DNA of 64,000 nucleotides, taken from the NCBI RefSeq assembly GCF_001540865.1, contig NC_033623.1:7524856-7588855 (forward strand), in the 5' to 3' direction. Origin of the DNA: Ananas comosus (lineage: Eukaryota; Streptophyta; Magnoliopsida; Poales; Bromeliaceae). The position numbers were made by a program, and so were the translations under genes. Under the pieces are notes generated by a model. It saw only the letters and a program-made list of their open reading frames with translations. It was not told where the DNA came from and searched no databases. Of this stretch, positions 35,837 to 47,286 are shown piece after piece. Position 1 is the stretch's first letter. Every line of letters begins with the position of its first letter.

Positions 35837-37466
35837 CGACCGCAGCTACTGACGCCTCGCGTTGCTGATTGACGTTCTTGGTGGTCAGTAATGAGTTAAT
35901 TGAGTGCAATCATATTTGCATAGCCTAAGTTGGGGCAAGCATTTGCGTACAGTTATTAGTCAGTTGCACTATGTCCTCATTGCATAGTAGGGACCGTGAA
36001 TAGTCGAGTAATATAATTCGCCGGAGCGTAAGCTTGCATTGTGAGAATTGCACCTGTCTGGTGCGAGTAGAAAAAGCCAATGGTACTAGCAATGGCTAGT
36101 GGTGATGCTTGGATAGGAACGAGCTTGCATGGAAACCGAGTGGGAAAGGACTCTCAATAGCAAATGGTTATGAAATTACGAGAGTCGGCGCCTTGCAGTT
36201 TGGGAACGGCCCGATCTATCAATAAGTATTTCGATGTGGATTTGGAAGATCGAACAGCGAAGATGAACCCTCCAGGCGAAATTGGTCGGGTTAGCTGCCG
36301 GAGTTTGTGCCTGTTGGCCATATTAGACCTCGATTGAGGTGGATGATTATGCCTTGTGCAGGTTCATACCATAGGCCTAAAGCTGGCTGATGCAAGGCTT
36401 CCGTGTGAGACGCTGTAGAGGCTTAAAGCGTTCGAAGTATAAAGATACTCGAGAGTACTGTTTCGATTCAGCTCGGTCGAGTGAGATTGGCATACAACTT
36501 TCAGCTGGGGCTAAGTGTGAAGCGGGCCATGATCACTCGTGAGGGCTGGTGGCTCGCACCTACAGTGCCTAAGCCTGATAGAGGTGTAGCTCGTACGAGA
36601 AGGCGTGTTAGGACACGATGCCGGTAGGGCTTGGGGAGACGACCCGTGCTTGGACGGCATTTGTGGATGTGGAGCGCGGCCATTGGGCAGCCAGCAGCTG
36701 ATGAAGACAGGCGGCCGCGATACCCTATAGGTAGGCGGAGAGTTTTGTCCAGGACGGTATCCAAGCTTAGACCAGCCGAGTACTGCGGATGCCCAACGTG
36801 ATAAGATCATGAGATTGATGACGCACCGAGGTGTGTAGTGAAGCCACCCACCAAGAACATTGAAGGTGGATTGGTCTTGATAGCTCCTGGTTGAGTGTGT
36901 GTAGAGTTTTCCAAATGAGAATGTCGCCTCAATGATGATTGGTCTACGCTTGCGAGCGAGAGACGGCTAGGCGTCGTTGAGGACGAGTTTAGTCGGTAGC
37001 CTAACGTAAGGGTGGGGTGACTGTTGGTCCACCCGTAAGCGACCTGAATGACCCGCGTTGAATTGAGCCTAAGCTCGAGTTGTCGAAACGAAAGGATTCG
37101 TGCAAATTCCACAGCACGAGTAGAGCGGCGTTGATGCGTGGCTTAATGGTTTTAAAGGATAAGAGAAACCGAAGTGCTCTATAAAACCCACGTGAGATAT
37201 TGGAGTGATACGCTCAATATGGAACAAGTGGATAATCCTCTCAGGATTTGAGGTTGAACGGCCGAAGTGTGCCGTCTCGTGATAGGGCAAAGATCGGATG
37301 AGATTGAAGCACGCGCGATTGAGCCGATGCACCAATGTATGGGATATGCCAATGCCGGTGGTTCGAATCGAGTGGAAAGGTATATGGTACCGCTCAATAA
37401 CTCGGTAAGGACAGGCCAAGTTGATGTGTTTGAATATTCGCGGATGAAATTCTTAAGGTGGGGAGA
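35837..37466 (+). mobile_element. Non-coding internal segment and polypurine tract
   Basis: It follows the gag remnant at the same join as in G2 (GTTAATTGAG) and shares blocks with 24770-24910 (CTCCTGGTTG, GAGTGTGTG). No protease, RT or integrase remains. It ends in GGATGAAATTCTTAAGGTGG and GGAGAA (about 37443-37466), a typical gypsy polypurine tract immediately before the 3' LTR. Confidence 0.7.
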
Positions 37467-38925
37467 AGTAACCCCCTGAGGTTTCGGAGAAATATCGGCT
37501 TTAGCTCAAGTGGCTAAAGCATGCGAATAAGATGAATGGACAGTTCCAGTTAAACATCTATACAGGCGGAGGTCTGGAGCGCTAAAGAGGAGTTTCGGTA
37601 AAATAGTAGAAAGGTTTTAGCGTTGTCGGAAAGCGAAATAGAGCGAAACAAGACCTAAAAATCAAAGTCCCTGGAGCATTGTGTAACCGGTACAGTTGTA
37701 GTACAACAATGTGGGCATCAGCTCCTCCGGGTTTGAGTGAAAAAAGGCTGTTTAAACCGTGACATGCTCTCGTCGGGAAATTGTTACGCGTACACTTTGG
37801 CAGAAGCATAAGAATATGCTTGCAATATAAATACTGGAGGGGTTATTTGCAATTTGTTACTAATGAAAGCGCCTAAACCCCTCTCGCCTCACAGCAGATC
37901 TCTCCCTCTCCTCTCTCGTTCTTCTCTCTCTCAACGCGTGCAAGAAAGAGAAGTAAAAAAAGAGAAGAAAGAAAAGAAGAAAAGACGGAGAGAAATATTT
38001 GGAGAGAGGAAGAGGATCCAACACCATCATCACTCTTCATCTTCTTCTCCCCTTGGAGCTTAGAGAGGTAAGCTTCGCAAGCCTCTCATGGTAGATTTTT
38101 GCAGAATGGTTAAATTCTAGATCTTTGGTTGTGATCTCGCTACAAGCTTTAGAACTCCGAAAAAAAAAAAGAGGCCAAGAACACATGAAATTCATGTGTT
38201 CTCATGATGCTCTATGGTGGACTTTTACAATAGAGTAAGTTATGGGCTAAAGTAAAAGTGGAATTCAAACGATCTACTAGTTGTTGCATGATTTTCATAT
38301 CGCATATTGTCAGGCATGGCATGTATTTCAATTGAATATATATATCTGTTGTATATTGTTGAACTAACATGTTGCAGTGCCTCCTCGGACCTATCGGTCG
38401 AGCTTTTCCCTTGGGTGGCCGTACCCACTGGGAACCATGGAGTTGGTTCTCACTCCACGTGGTTTTGGGGTGTTTTCAGGTCGTTCGTGTGCGGCGCGGC
38501 GGCGCGAGGCGAGGGCGTAGCTCAGTAGATAGCGCCCCACCACAGAGACCGAGGTAGCAGTACCCTGAGACAGTCTAGCTTAGGGGTGTAGAAGATAAGA
38601 AGAGAAAATGTATCAAACTTGTAAACTCTGATGTAATAATAAGATTGTAATTTGGAAGTAAAAATGTAAACTGAAACTGTGATGTAAAGAGTGGTTGTAA
38701 AATGAATGCTTGTAATAGCAAGTAGATTATGTATTTGATACTTCCTTATGCAATCTGGATTGATATCCGTTCCTTGTTGGAACATTCGTTGATTGTTTGG
38801 ATTGCGACGCCTTGGACGTACTGGGGAGACTCTGTCCGTGTACAGGGGAATTCCTGGTCCGTTCGGCGGTTTGTCGTCGGCACCGCGACCCGGTCCAAAT
38901 AGGCGGTTGGTCGCGGGGCGTGACA
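37467..38925 (+). mobile_element. 3' LTR (E), internally deleted
   Basis: About 1.46 kb against 3.6 kb for LTR D. It aligns with D at both ends, but a segment equivalent to about 31320-33370 is absent. It keeps the conserved hairpin block (38426-38455, GGAACCATGGAGTTGGTTCT) in cleaner form than D and ends GGGGCGTGACA. Its palindrome reads AACCGGTACA near 37687. Confidence 0.75.
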
Positions 38926-41900
38926 CACCGGATCAGGAAGAGAAAAACAAAATATGGGTAAGTGAAATACTAAATACAGTAGCAACAATAATGAACGAAA
39001 GAGATAGAACTATAAATGAAAGCACAACTACCGCTACTGTAATGAACAACTGAAAGTATACATGCAGCTAAACTATAGTAGCAAGACAAGTGTAAAGAAA
39101 GAACTGAAGGTATACAAACAACAACAGCTACTATAGCTATATGCGTCAACCGAACAAGAAGTCCAAATATACCCAATCTGAAATCTGCTGCTCTATTGGT
39201 CCGCACCGGAACCTCAAGCCTGTGCCCTGGAGGTTCACACCGGAGACCTCCCGACAGTACCACTGCCGCTCTACCATGCATCTAACCCCTCTAGGGCTCA
39301 CGGGTCGACACCTGCAACCACTTTTCCAGAAAAGAACACCCTCTTGCGGTGGATCAGACCGCTGGTGTTCGTGAAATGCGAACGAGTCTCGGGCGATCAA
39401 TGCTGATATGCTCAAAGGCCAAACATCGGCAACCAGCCGACAATCCTGCCCACAGGGCTCATCGACCGTATAGGTCATCAACTATAAGGAAGCACAAGAA
39501 CCGACCACTCAGGTCAACCAGGATGGGACAACATCAACATCCTCTCAATCATATGCAAATATTGCTCAATGAACCACAAGGACTGACTACTCAGGTAAAC
39601 TAGGAAATATGCATAACGAATCGACGAATAGGTCATCGGAGTGTATCAAAAGAATCCAGAACTACCGTCGGCCACTAGCCAACAATCCAACCCCTCTAGG
39701 GTACATCGACCACAACGTTCATCGAACGACAGAAGTCTAGGAACCGACCAAATGTGTCACAAATACGAGATACGAGAACCAACCAACCAAGTCACTGATA
39801 CGAAGTACAAGAATTGACCTACCAAGTCACTGATATGAAGTACAAGAATCGACCAACCAAGTCAACAGATACGCACATAGATAGAACCACTCTACTCCTA
39901 CTCAGGATACTAAGCATGCAAACAACGAGTAGAGTATAATGGAATAACATGGGTGCAAGGCTCAATATATACTATGCAATAATAACAACAGAAGAGTAAG
40001 GGTAAGAAACCATCACCAAGCGTGCACCACTATACCGACGTCGGATCGAAGTACCCACCTGAACAAATGTCGCGCCTGTCTCCTGACTGCAAAAGAACGT
40101 CAACCGGACCTAAGGAGGGCCCACTGGGTTAGTGTCTAACCCACAACTAAGAAACCCTAAAAGCATAACCCCACAAAAAAACCCACGAGAATCGGTTTCC
40201 CAAACCGATCGCCGTACTACGCCGGAAGTCCCGTAATCGCACCGAGACTCCACCGGGACCCACGGACTGTCCCGGAACTCACCGACTCGAACCACGAGTC
40301 ACCCGCTGCCACTAAATACAAATTTACGTGTGACTTGGCAGCAAAGACCTTAACTCACTCCAAAACGATTATCGTCGAATAATCGTTCCGATCCGGGCTC
40401 CCGGAAGTATCGATTTCGACACCGGAACCCACCGTCGCTCACTCGTCGTTTTCGAACCCTCGAAACAATGCGAGTGACTAGCCAACAAGGCTCAGCGACG
40501 TGGCAAAAGGTCACCAAGTATCGTCGGAAGAGTTCCGAACCGAAATCGCGTTTCGTCGGCGGATTTAGCCGAAAAACGCGCCGAAAATTTATTTTCGATC
40601 TTCGCAAAGGTCTGGGGCCTTGGACAATCAGTCCAGAGGTCACCCACTGCTCACCCATGCTGTCAACAGCAGCCGTAACAACCCAGAATACATAAAAGCC
40701 CTCTCGATTACTCAAAATCGCATTATTTCATGCGATTTCGGCGCTTTTATGGTCTGTCTACACAAACCAGAAGTCAATCAGCCAAATTGAGACACCCGCT
40801 GACAGGTCTCCGCATGCTGGAGGCCGTGCTCACCTTTTGGAGCAATTTCGGCCACTGCGGCAAGAGCGCGAGCGACACGAACTTCAGCGAAACTGCGCGC
40901 TGAAACTAAAAATGCTTCAAATTCACTTATCCGGGGGTCTTTGACCTTAAATGATGCGAGCACTGTGATCAGCACTGACCGACGATCACTGTGCTCACCT
41001 CTGGAGGCACCAAAACAGCCTCAGGTCGCCGAAACATTGATCCCAAACCGAAACAATGCGCAGAACAGCAAAAACATTGCTTACCGGCCAGGGCAGAGCT
41101 AGGGCTGGCCGGCGGCAGCCAGAAGGCGTGCGCTCCGGCCGGGGACGAGCGCGGCCGGTCGATGGGGTCTAGGGTAGGTGCTGGCCAGCGGTGGGAGGCG
41201 GCCGGTGGCGCGGCGGCTGCGATCCAATCCGCCAAGCTGCTCTCGGTTTCAAGGGCGCCGGCGGCAAGGCGACGGCCGGAGGAGGTCGGGGCGACGTCGA
41301 TCCGTCGCCGGAGGCCGAGGGGAAGGTGGTGCACCCCCTGGTGGGCGGCGGCGATGCTTGGAAGCCGAGCGGGCCCGACCTCGGCCCGCACGGGTTTGGG
41401 CAGCCGTAGGGGATTCCAGCGGCTGCCGGCGGCGCGCAGGGATGGCGGGGGACGCGCGCGCCGGGTTTCCAGAGATCGCCGGGGCCGACAGGAGGGTGGC
41501 GTGTCCGAAGGGAGGCGGTGGTCGCAGAGCTCGAGCGGGCTCGGTCTGGGCTGACCCGAGCTGGCTGCAGTTCACTCAAATGGCTCCGGCGGCGCACGCC
41601 GACGGCGGCAACGCCCGACGACAGTTCAGGAGGTTGGTCTCGGTTTGGGGATGATGGAGCTCGGCTTAGATGTTTCTCCCGAGCACGACAACCACAGGCA
41701 TGGCAAGTCGAAGCTAGAGGAGAACCGAGAGGAGGCCGGGGTGGCTTTTCCGGCGGCCGGAGCTGCTCGCCGGCGGCCGGGGCGTGCACACTGGTTGGGC
41801 AGGGTGGAGTTAAGGCGGCTAGGGTTAGCTGGAAGGACTAGAGTAGCCAAAAGGTCAATGAAACCCTAGCTACCATATTTATACTAAAATGTATTTTTGC

Positions 41901-42562
41901 CAGAAACCCCTCCAAAGCATAATATTTACAGTCCAGCCCCTGCCAACGTGTGTAACTTGCACGTACGTACCCCAACGATCGAAATCACGTGAAACGGCGC
42001 ATAAAATATAGGATCTTTTCGCGATTAATTGATTTTGCTAAATTGACCTCTTAGCGGACTTTTCACGATTCCCGAAGATCCGTCCATCGGATTTCCGATC
42101 GGATCGCGCCAGGGCGATCAGCACGACAGAGGCTTTGAGTCTAGCATTTCGTTTTGCCCGAAAAAGTCTACGATTTGCAACAAAACCCACCCTCATTGGT
42201 TCCACCAAAACCACATATAGGTATAATTATATGTAAAAACCATTAAACCCCTTTTTCTCAAAATCCGTGCATCCAAATCCAAATCCGTCAGTGCCAATGG
42301 GTCCAGGATAGTCGAGCCGTTGAAAACGAGCTATTGGACGACTATGATCGGAGTTCGATATGCGTCGAAAGCCAACTATACTCCGTGGCCTCTCCGGAAA
42401 ATCGGAGTTACTATTCACTTAAGTGATTCTTTCGGGTCGCGTAACTTCTGCGTCTTAACTCGTTTCCTCCTGAAATTTGACGAGTGCTTATGTAATTAAA
42501 TTACACACGTAAACATCGTCAATAGAGAGTTTAGTTGCACTGTCAAAATCTCAGTCCTTACA
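38926..42562 (-). mobile_element. LTR-like retrotransposon DNA in reverse orientation (F)
   Basis: No gag or pol. The right edge reads CAGTCCTTACA, the reverse of a TGTAAGGACTG LTR start, and abuts a CT tract. The left edge touches LTR E at CACACCGG and is not clean. The roughly 3.6-kb size fits the other long LTRs, but no pair or target duplication was found, so identity as an LTR is inferred. Confidence 0.4.
41090..41830. other. GC-rich island with overlapping open frames on both strands
   Basis: Strongly GC-rich (GGCGGCGG-type words) against AT-rich surroundings. It has open frames of 70-206 codons in nearly every frame, all Arg/Pro/Gly/Ala-rich and without recognisable domains. Such overlap is expected from GC-rich composition. 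It may be the transcribed leader or a captured host fragment in region F. Confidence 0.5.
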
Positions 42563-42665
42563 CTCTCTTTATCTCTCTTTCTTTCTCTCTTTCTCTCTTT
42601 CTCTCTTTTCTCTCTCTCCTTCTCTCTTTCTCTCTTTCTCTCTCTTTCTCTCTCTTTCTCTCTTC
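42563..42665. repeat. (CT)n low-complexity tract
   Basis: CT/CTT-rich, directly after the F edge and upstream of a TATA-like site. Confidence 0.9.
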
Positions 42666-42704
42666 TCATCACTTCCCAGAGCAAACCCATCTCCCTCCAA
42701 GCTC

Positions 42705-42712
42705 TATAAATA
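42705..42712 (+). promoter_or_regulatory. TATA box candidate
   Basis: TATAAATA lies just after a CT-rich stretch, an arrangement common in plant core promoters. Any transcript would start near 42735 and run towards the Ala-rich frame, but no complete gene follows. Confidence 0.4.
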
Positions 42713-42868
42713 GCTCGGGGGATCGAACGGGATGGGGGGAGGAAGCTGTGCGAGAGGGGAATCACCCACACCCAGTGTAAATACACTCTCAGGTTGCATT
42801 GCTTAAAAAAAAAAAAAAAAATGTGAAGAAGAAAGAGAGGAGAGCAAAATAATAATAATAATATATAG

Positions 42869-43141
42869 TTAGTAGAGGGGAGCTGCCGTCACCGCATCCA
42901 CCGCATCCGCCGCCGCCGCTGCTGCGTTCCTCGCCGTCGTTACCAAGCCGCCGCCGACACCGCTCGACGCCACCCGAGCCGTCAAACCTGAGCCCAACGC
43001 CAATCGAGCTGCTGCCGCGCCCACCACGTCCGCCGCCGCATCCGCCGAAGCTGCCGTCGCCATACCCGTTGTTGTCGTTTCGACGCCGACTGAACTCGCC
43101 ATCAGTCGCTGTTCACCCGAGCCTTTGCAGCGAGGTCAAGG
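42869..43141. other. GCC-rich segment with Ala-rich frames on both strands
   Basis: A 77-codon frame on the minus strand (43102-42869, MASSVGVETTTTGMATAASA) and an open plus-strand frame rich in Ala, Pro and Val overlap here. Triplet-repeat DNA (CCGCCGCCG) gives both. There is no known domain. The segment is cut by solo LTR H at 43155, so it could be the start of a disrupted gene or merely simple-sequence DNA. Confidence 0.35.
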
Positions 43142-43613
43142 ATTGAAACCCAACTGTAGTATACTGAACTTTAGCAAATTGCGAAGTTCAAGTAAGAAAG
43201 TGCGAACTTTAGCAAATTGCGAACTTTAGCAAGTTTGAGAGTGATCGAATTGTCGGAGATAAGAAAGTGCATTGCAATTTCGAGTTTGGCATTTTCTGCA
43301 TTGGTGTACCGGTACAAACATAATGCTGTACCGGTACAGCAAGCAGCAGAGGTAGCAGCTGCGTGGCAGCAGGGTTGAATTGGTCTTTTTACCTTTCAAG
43401 CTTATCTTTAAAATTTATCTCGACCCTTGCAGCTTCTCTACAGTTGCTGGAGCTCTCAGAAACAGGGTAAGCAACTTCTCTTTCTCTCTCTAGGGTTCTT
43501 CTCTGTGAGACCCCAGATAGTCCTATATATGAGATATAATATGGCTAAACTCTTAACCCGGCTTAACCCGGCTTAAGCATTTTGGGTGGTGGCAAGGCCT
43601 AAGAGGTTAAGAG

Positions 43614-43672
43614 AGTTAAGCGTGCTAGGACGGGAGTAGTCCTAGGATAGGTGAACCCCTGGGAAGTTGGGG
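43614..43672 (+). promoter_or_regulatory. 5S rRNA-like Pol III promoter region, left Cassandra LTR
   Basis: AGTTAAGCGTGCT, then GAGTAGT.CTAGGAT.GGTGA and CCTGGGAAGT follow the order of the 5S rRNA internal promoter and 3' half, with scattered differences. The match is from family knowledge of 5S rRNA. Confidence 0.85.
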
Positions 43673-43931
43673 CGTCACGGTTGGTATCAGAGCCAATTAC
43701 CAGCCGGAAGTGTGAGATGAGTCTCGGCTGAGCCAGGGTCTGGATGACGGGCTAGCGAGATGAGTCTCACATCGCCTGGTACTTGTGAGTCTGAGCCTGA
43801 CGAGGACGTCAGGGCTTAAAGGAGGGGAGATTGTGAGACCCCAGATAGTCCTATATATGAGATATAATATGGCTAAACTCTTAACCCGGCTTAAGCATTT
43901 TGGGTGGTGGCAAGGCCCAAGAGGTTAAGAG

Positions 43932-43987
43932 AGTTAAGCGTGCTAGGACGGGAGTAGTCCTAGGAAGGGTGACCCCCTGGGAAGTTG
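43932..43987 (+). promoter_or_regulatory. 5S rRNA-like region, right Cassandra LTR
   Basis: Same order of motifs as in the left LTR, with GGTGACCCCCTGGGAAGT slightly closer to 5S rRNA. Confidence 0.85.
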
Positions 43988-45826
43988 GGGCGTCACATTC
44001 TCTTTCTCTCTACAAGATGAAGCAAGGTGTGAAGCTTAGTTTTCTCCTTTTCTTTGAGGGCTGCTGAGAAGAGGGACTTGGTTCAGCTGTGAAGAAGGTG
44101 AAGGAGGTGTTTTGGGAAGGAGTTCGCAGCTCCTTCACAGCAGATAGCTGAGCAGAGGTTTGCTAAGGTAACTAAACTAATTATTCTTTACCTTAATGCC
44201 TTAATAGTAAAGCTGAATTTGATTTCGAGTTCTTTGTACTCAGCTTGAGGGAGGGGAGTTCTAGCAGTCCTAGAAGCAGGACTTGATGTGGTTTTGTAAC
44301 CTGAAGCTAGAGGGAGGGTAAGATTTGAGCTTAGAAATGGTAATTAATTAAACTAACAACTCTATGTCGAGCATATATATGATGTAAAGGGAGTAGAGAT
44401 GCTGACTTTGGGGTTGATATGCGCAGCTCCGAGCTATCCATTTTGAGCTGAATCAAAGGGAGATTATGAGCTAATTTGGAGGGTTCTAATCTCAATGGAA
44501 GTGAAGAATTAGTCCAAACCTGAGATAAGGTGAGGATTTTACCGAATTTGAGGTTCTAATGGTAGCTTTAATGCAGTTTGCTAAAGTGGGCTACAGCAGG
44601 TTCGAGTATTGTTCTAAACTGATCATTGGAGCTCTTTTCAGTTGGAATGAGCTGAAAGGAAGGTACTTTAATATGAACCAAAACAAGGGTTCAAGCTATA
44701 ACTTCATATGAGGTAAATAGTTGCTGAAATTGGAGGGTTAGTACTAAGCTCAAGGCAGTTTTTTTAATCAAATTGCCGCAAGATTGAAACTTGATTGAGT
44801 TAAATTTCAGGGCTTATTTGGGCTGGAATGAACTGAATTCTGGGTGCTTCTACTTGGATTGAAAAGTAGATCTAACTTCTTCTTTAACCTAAGTAAGTAA
44901 TTATTATCTATTCGATGAATAGGCAAGGTTTTATTATAGATAATTTAAACTCAGCTTGTAGCTGATTTAGACTCATGAATTAGGAACCTGGACACTTGGA
45001 TTGCTTACTAGTGTGTGTATTTGGCAAAGGACATCAACTAGTAGGTGGGTTTGATCTAACCAGAGCAAGTGAATTTTCCTCTATGTTCCATATGATACTA
45101 TAGAACTATTAATTAAATGGCATTGGAAGGATATGTATGTTTCGTTTGAATACATCATTAATTAGTGACTCGATTATGCTTTTGCAAAGTAGGAAACAAG
45201 GACATTCAAATTATTGTGTAACAGTAAATGTAAATTGCATACTTGTTATGTAGTCATTCATCTAATGGATACTGGCATTCCTATTATACTTAGATTCCGA
45301 CCTGTTGGTCGAGAACAGGAACTTACATACTTGATACATGATAATTGAGAACTGTTAGACTATGGAACATGCTTGCTTGCCATTGTGCTCATTCGCACAT
45401 GCTTGTAAGGGTCGCTCCCCACAAGCCGACACTCCGGAGTTGGCCTACGCGACAGATTGCTTGCCCGTGCGGGATTGGGTGCTGAAGTGGATTGCCGTGG
45501 GGAGTGTATACTACCACGGGGCCATTAGGCGCGGCGCAAGCTGAACTACCTTGATTAGATCCTTATAAATTAAATCAATATATTAAACGATAATAGCAGA
45601 GGATTATCATTGAGTAGTACACAGTTACATCTTTACTTGACATATTCATGTTCATTACGATTACCTTACCTATTTTACTTGATAAATATATCTGACAGCA
45701 TGACACAATTTCATAGTTCCTTATTGTTGATTAAACTTACATGTTATGACTGTGCTTACATTTCCTTTAGTATATCATCATGAGCCTAGTGGTGTAATTC
45801 GCCGAGGCTGGCGGCTTACCCACTGG

Positions 45827-45846
45827 GAACTATTGTTTAATAGTTC
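45827..45846 (+). promoter_or_regulatory. Conserved LTR hairpin (copy in H)
   Basis: GAACTAT and ATAGTTC form a 7-bp stem around TGTTTA, directly after CCCACTGG and upstream of a TTTTTACAG site. Equivalent copies lie in LTRs A (15275-15293), B (12424-12442), C (22265-22286), E (38430-38452), L (53853-53871), the last 5' LTR (63643-63661) and, diverged, the G1 LTR (7507-7533). Confidence 0.75.
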
Positions 45847-46307
45847 TTACGCCCTTTTTGTTGTTGTTTTTACAGAGCCATCTACAGAAGAGACTAGGGA
45901 TCATGGCAAGGGGGTTGCGTCTAGCTAGATATAGCTTGGAGCTTGACTAGATAATCACCTTGCTGCTAGGGCTACGGCCGAGGGTGATGTCCCCGTATAT
46001 AGAGAGACTATCATTGTACATATATTTTGTGTACCCTATGATGTATATGTAACTTGAATCAGAGATTACAGTTTTGGTGTATTTCTGTGGAATTGAGAGT
46101 CTGAGCTGTTTATACTTACTGTTTCTGATAGTTGTATTATCAACTTATACTTTGATCTGATATCAGGTAAGAATTCTGCTATGTTATCTTCTTTTTTTTT
46201 TTCTTTTTCGACATGCTTCTTTGTAGACGCCTTATATACTGCAGGTGTATGACGGGTCTGTACATATACCGGGTAGGCTTCCGCTGATACCCGAGCGTGA
46301 CACCAAC

Positions 46308-47286
46308 CCTTCTTGCCTGGGGAGCAAGAAAGAACAAAAACAAGAAAAGGGGTGGATTATACTGTTTCCGTTGCTTACTTCAAAATGTACCCATGACTTT
46401 TATTTTAATAATGTTTTGTGTTAAATAAAAAGAGAATGGTGAGACCTATTACAACTNGTTAGTTACGAATGCTGTCCAATTACACGTCTTAAAATGCATT
46501 TTGTGTCTTCAAAAAGAAGTCAAAGTCCGACTCAAAGTCGAAGGGTACACTGGCTAGTAGAGATAGGTGTGTTTCTTGTGCTTTAATTTCTAGAGGAAGA
46601 ATTAATTAATTAATTTCTTTTTGGAAAATTTTAATTTTCGAAAAGTTAGTTTAGTATATTTTTTGCTTTTATCTTCTTATGATTTAAGAAATTTTATTAA
46701 TTAAAATGATTTGTCATTAAATGGATCGAGTACTACCAAAATGCTATGATTTAGAAACTAGAGAGTATTAAATTGATGTATTTTATAAAGAGAAATGCCT
46801 TGGGAACCCCACTTTGGGGCATGGATTACTGAGAAGAGATGAGCTGTGATGGTCCTGGAACGCATGATGATCGAGTCAATAGATTTTTAGACCTGTATTA
46901 GATCTTACCTGAAACCCTAGTTAATTATTGAAAATCCAAATTAAACGGTTCGTTTACGAATTTTTTCCAAAGAAAGAGAATTATTCGCAAATTTTTGGGC
47001 CAACCGAATTATTCGCGAATTATTCACGAATTATTGAAAATATAAATAAAAACTTATAATTTTTATTTTTAAATATAAATTATCTTATATTTTATATCTT
47101 ATATTTTATACTTTATACCGAATTCGTTTCTTTAAGCCGAATTTTTCAACGAATTTAAAAATTGGAAAACAAATTTTATGCGTATTATATCCGTACCGAA
47201 TTTTTGCCGAATCCGAATTAACCAACTATGCCTGAAACACGGCACCTGTCCTCCCGAGGAGATCGAAGGTCCATTTCAAATTAATG
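46308..47286. other. Gene-free AT-rich spacer
   Basis: Contains a single N at 46457. Between about 46920 and 47225 it has many CGAATT/AATTCG words in both orientations, suggestive of a decayed MITE with subterminal repeats, but ends and target duplication could not be fixed. Confidence 0.5.

Larger units (their letters stand above)
43504..43997 (+). mobile_element. Cassandra TRIM, complete
   Basis: Terminal-repeat retrotransposon in miniature. The left LTR (43504-43679) and right LTR (43832-43997) are nearly identical, start TGTGAGACCCCAGATAGTCC and end GGGGCGTCAC(A). The left one is 10 bp longer because of an extra GGCTTAACCC copy. A tRNA-Met primer site (TGGTATCAGAGC) is at 43682-43693 and a polypurine tract (AAAGGAGGGGAGA) ends just before the right LTR. 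A 5-bp target duplication TTCTC (43499-43503 and 43998-44002) frames it. There is no coding capacity. Each LTR holds a 5S rRNA-like stretch, the hallmark of Cassandra. It lies inside solo LTR H. Confidence 0.95.
43155..46302 (+). mobile_element. Solo LTR H with target duplication
   Basis: Starts TGTAGTATACTGAAC, ends GAGCGTGACA and is flanked by CCAAC at 43150-43154 and 46303-46307. No internal region or second LTR is present. It carries two TACCGGTA palindromes (about 43300-43340), a Cassandra insertion (43504-43997), the block shared with A, J and L near 45365-45540, the conserved hairpin at 45827-45846, and a TTTTTACAGAGCC acceptor-like site 25-30 nt further on. Without Cassandra it is about 2.65 kb. 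Confidence 0.92.

Noticed and set aside
41169..41789. A 206-codon minus-strand frame and overlapping plus-strand frames of 107-187 codons.
   Set aside because: All frames are open because of GC-rich composition; no recognisable domain.
42496..42786. Glu/Arg-rich and Ser/Leu-rich frames.
   Set aside because: They translate the CT microsatellite on either strand.
42805..42821. A 17-nt A run that might be the tail of a retrogene or SINE.
   Set aside because: No upstream Pol III boxes, coding sequence or target duplication could be linked to it.
46920..47225. AATTCG-rich segment suggestive of a hAT MITE.
   Set aside because: Ends and duplicated target could not be defined; listed only as part of the spacer.
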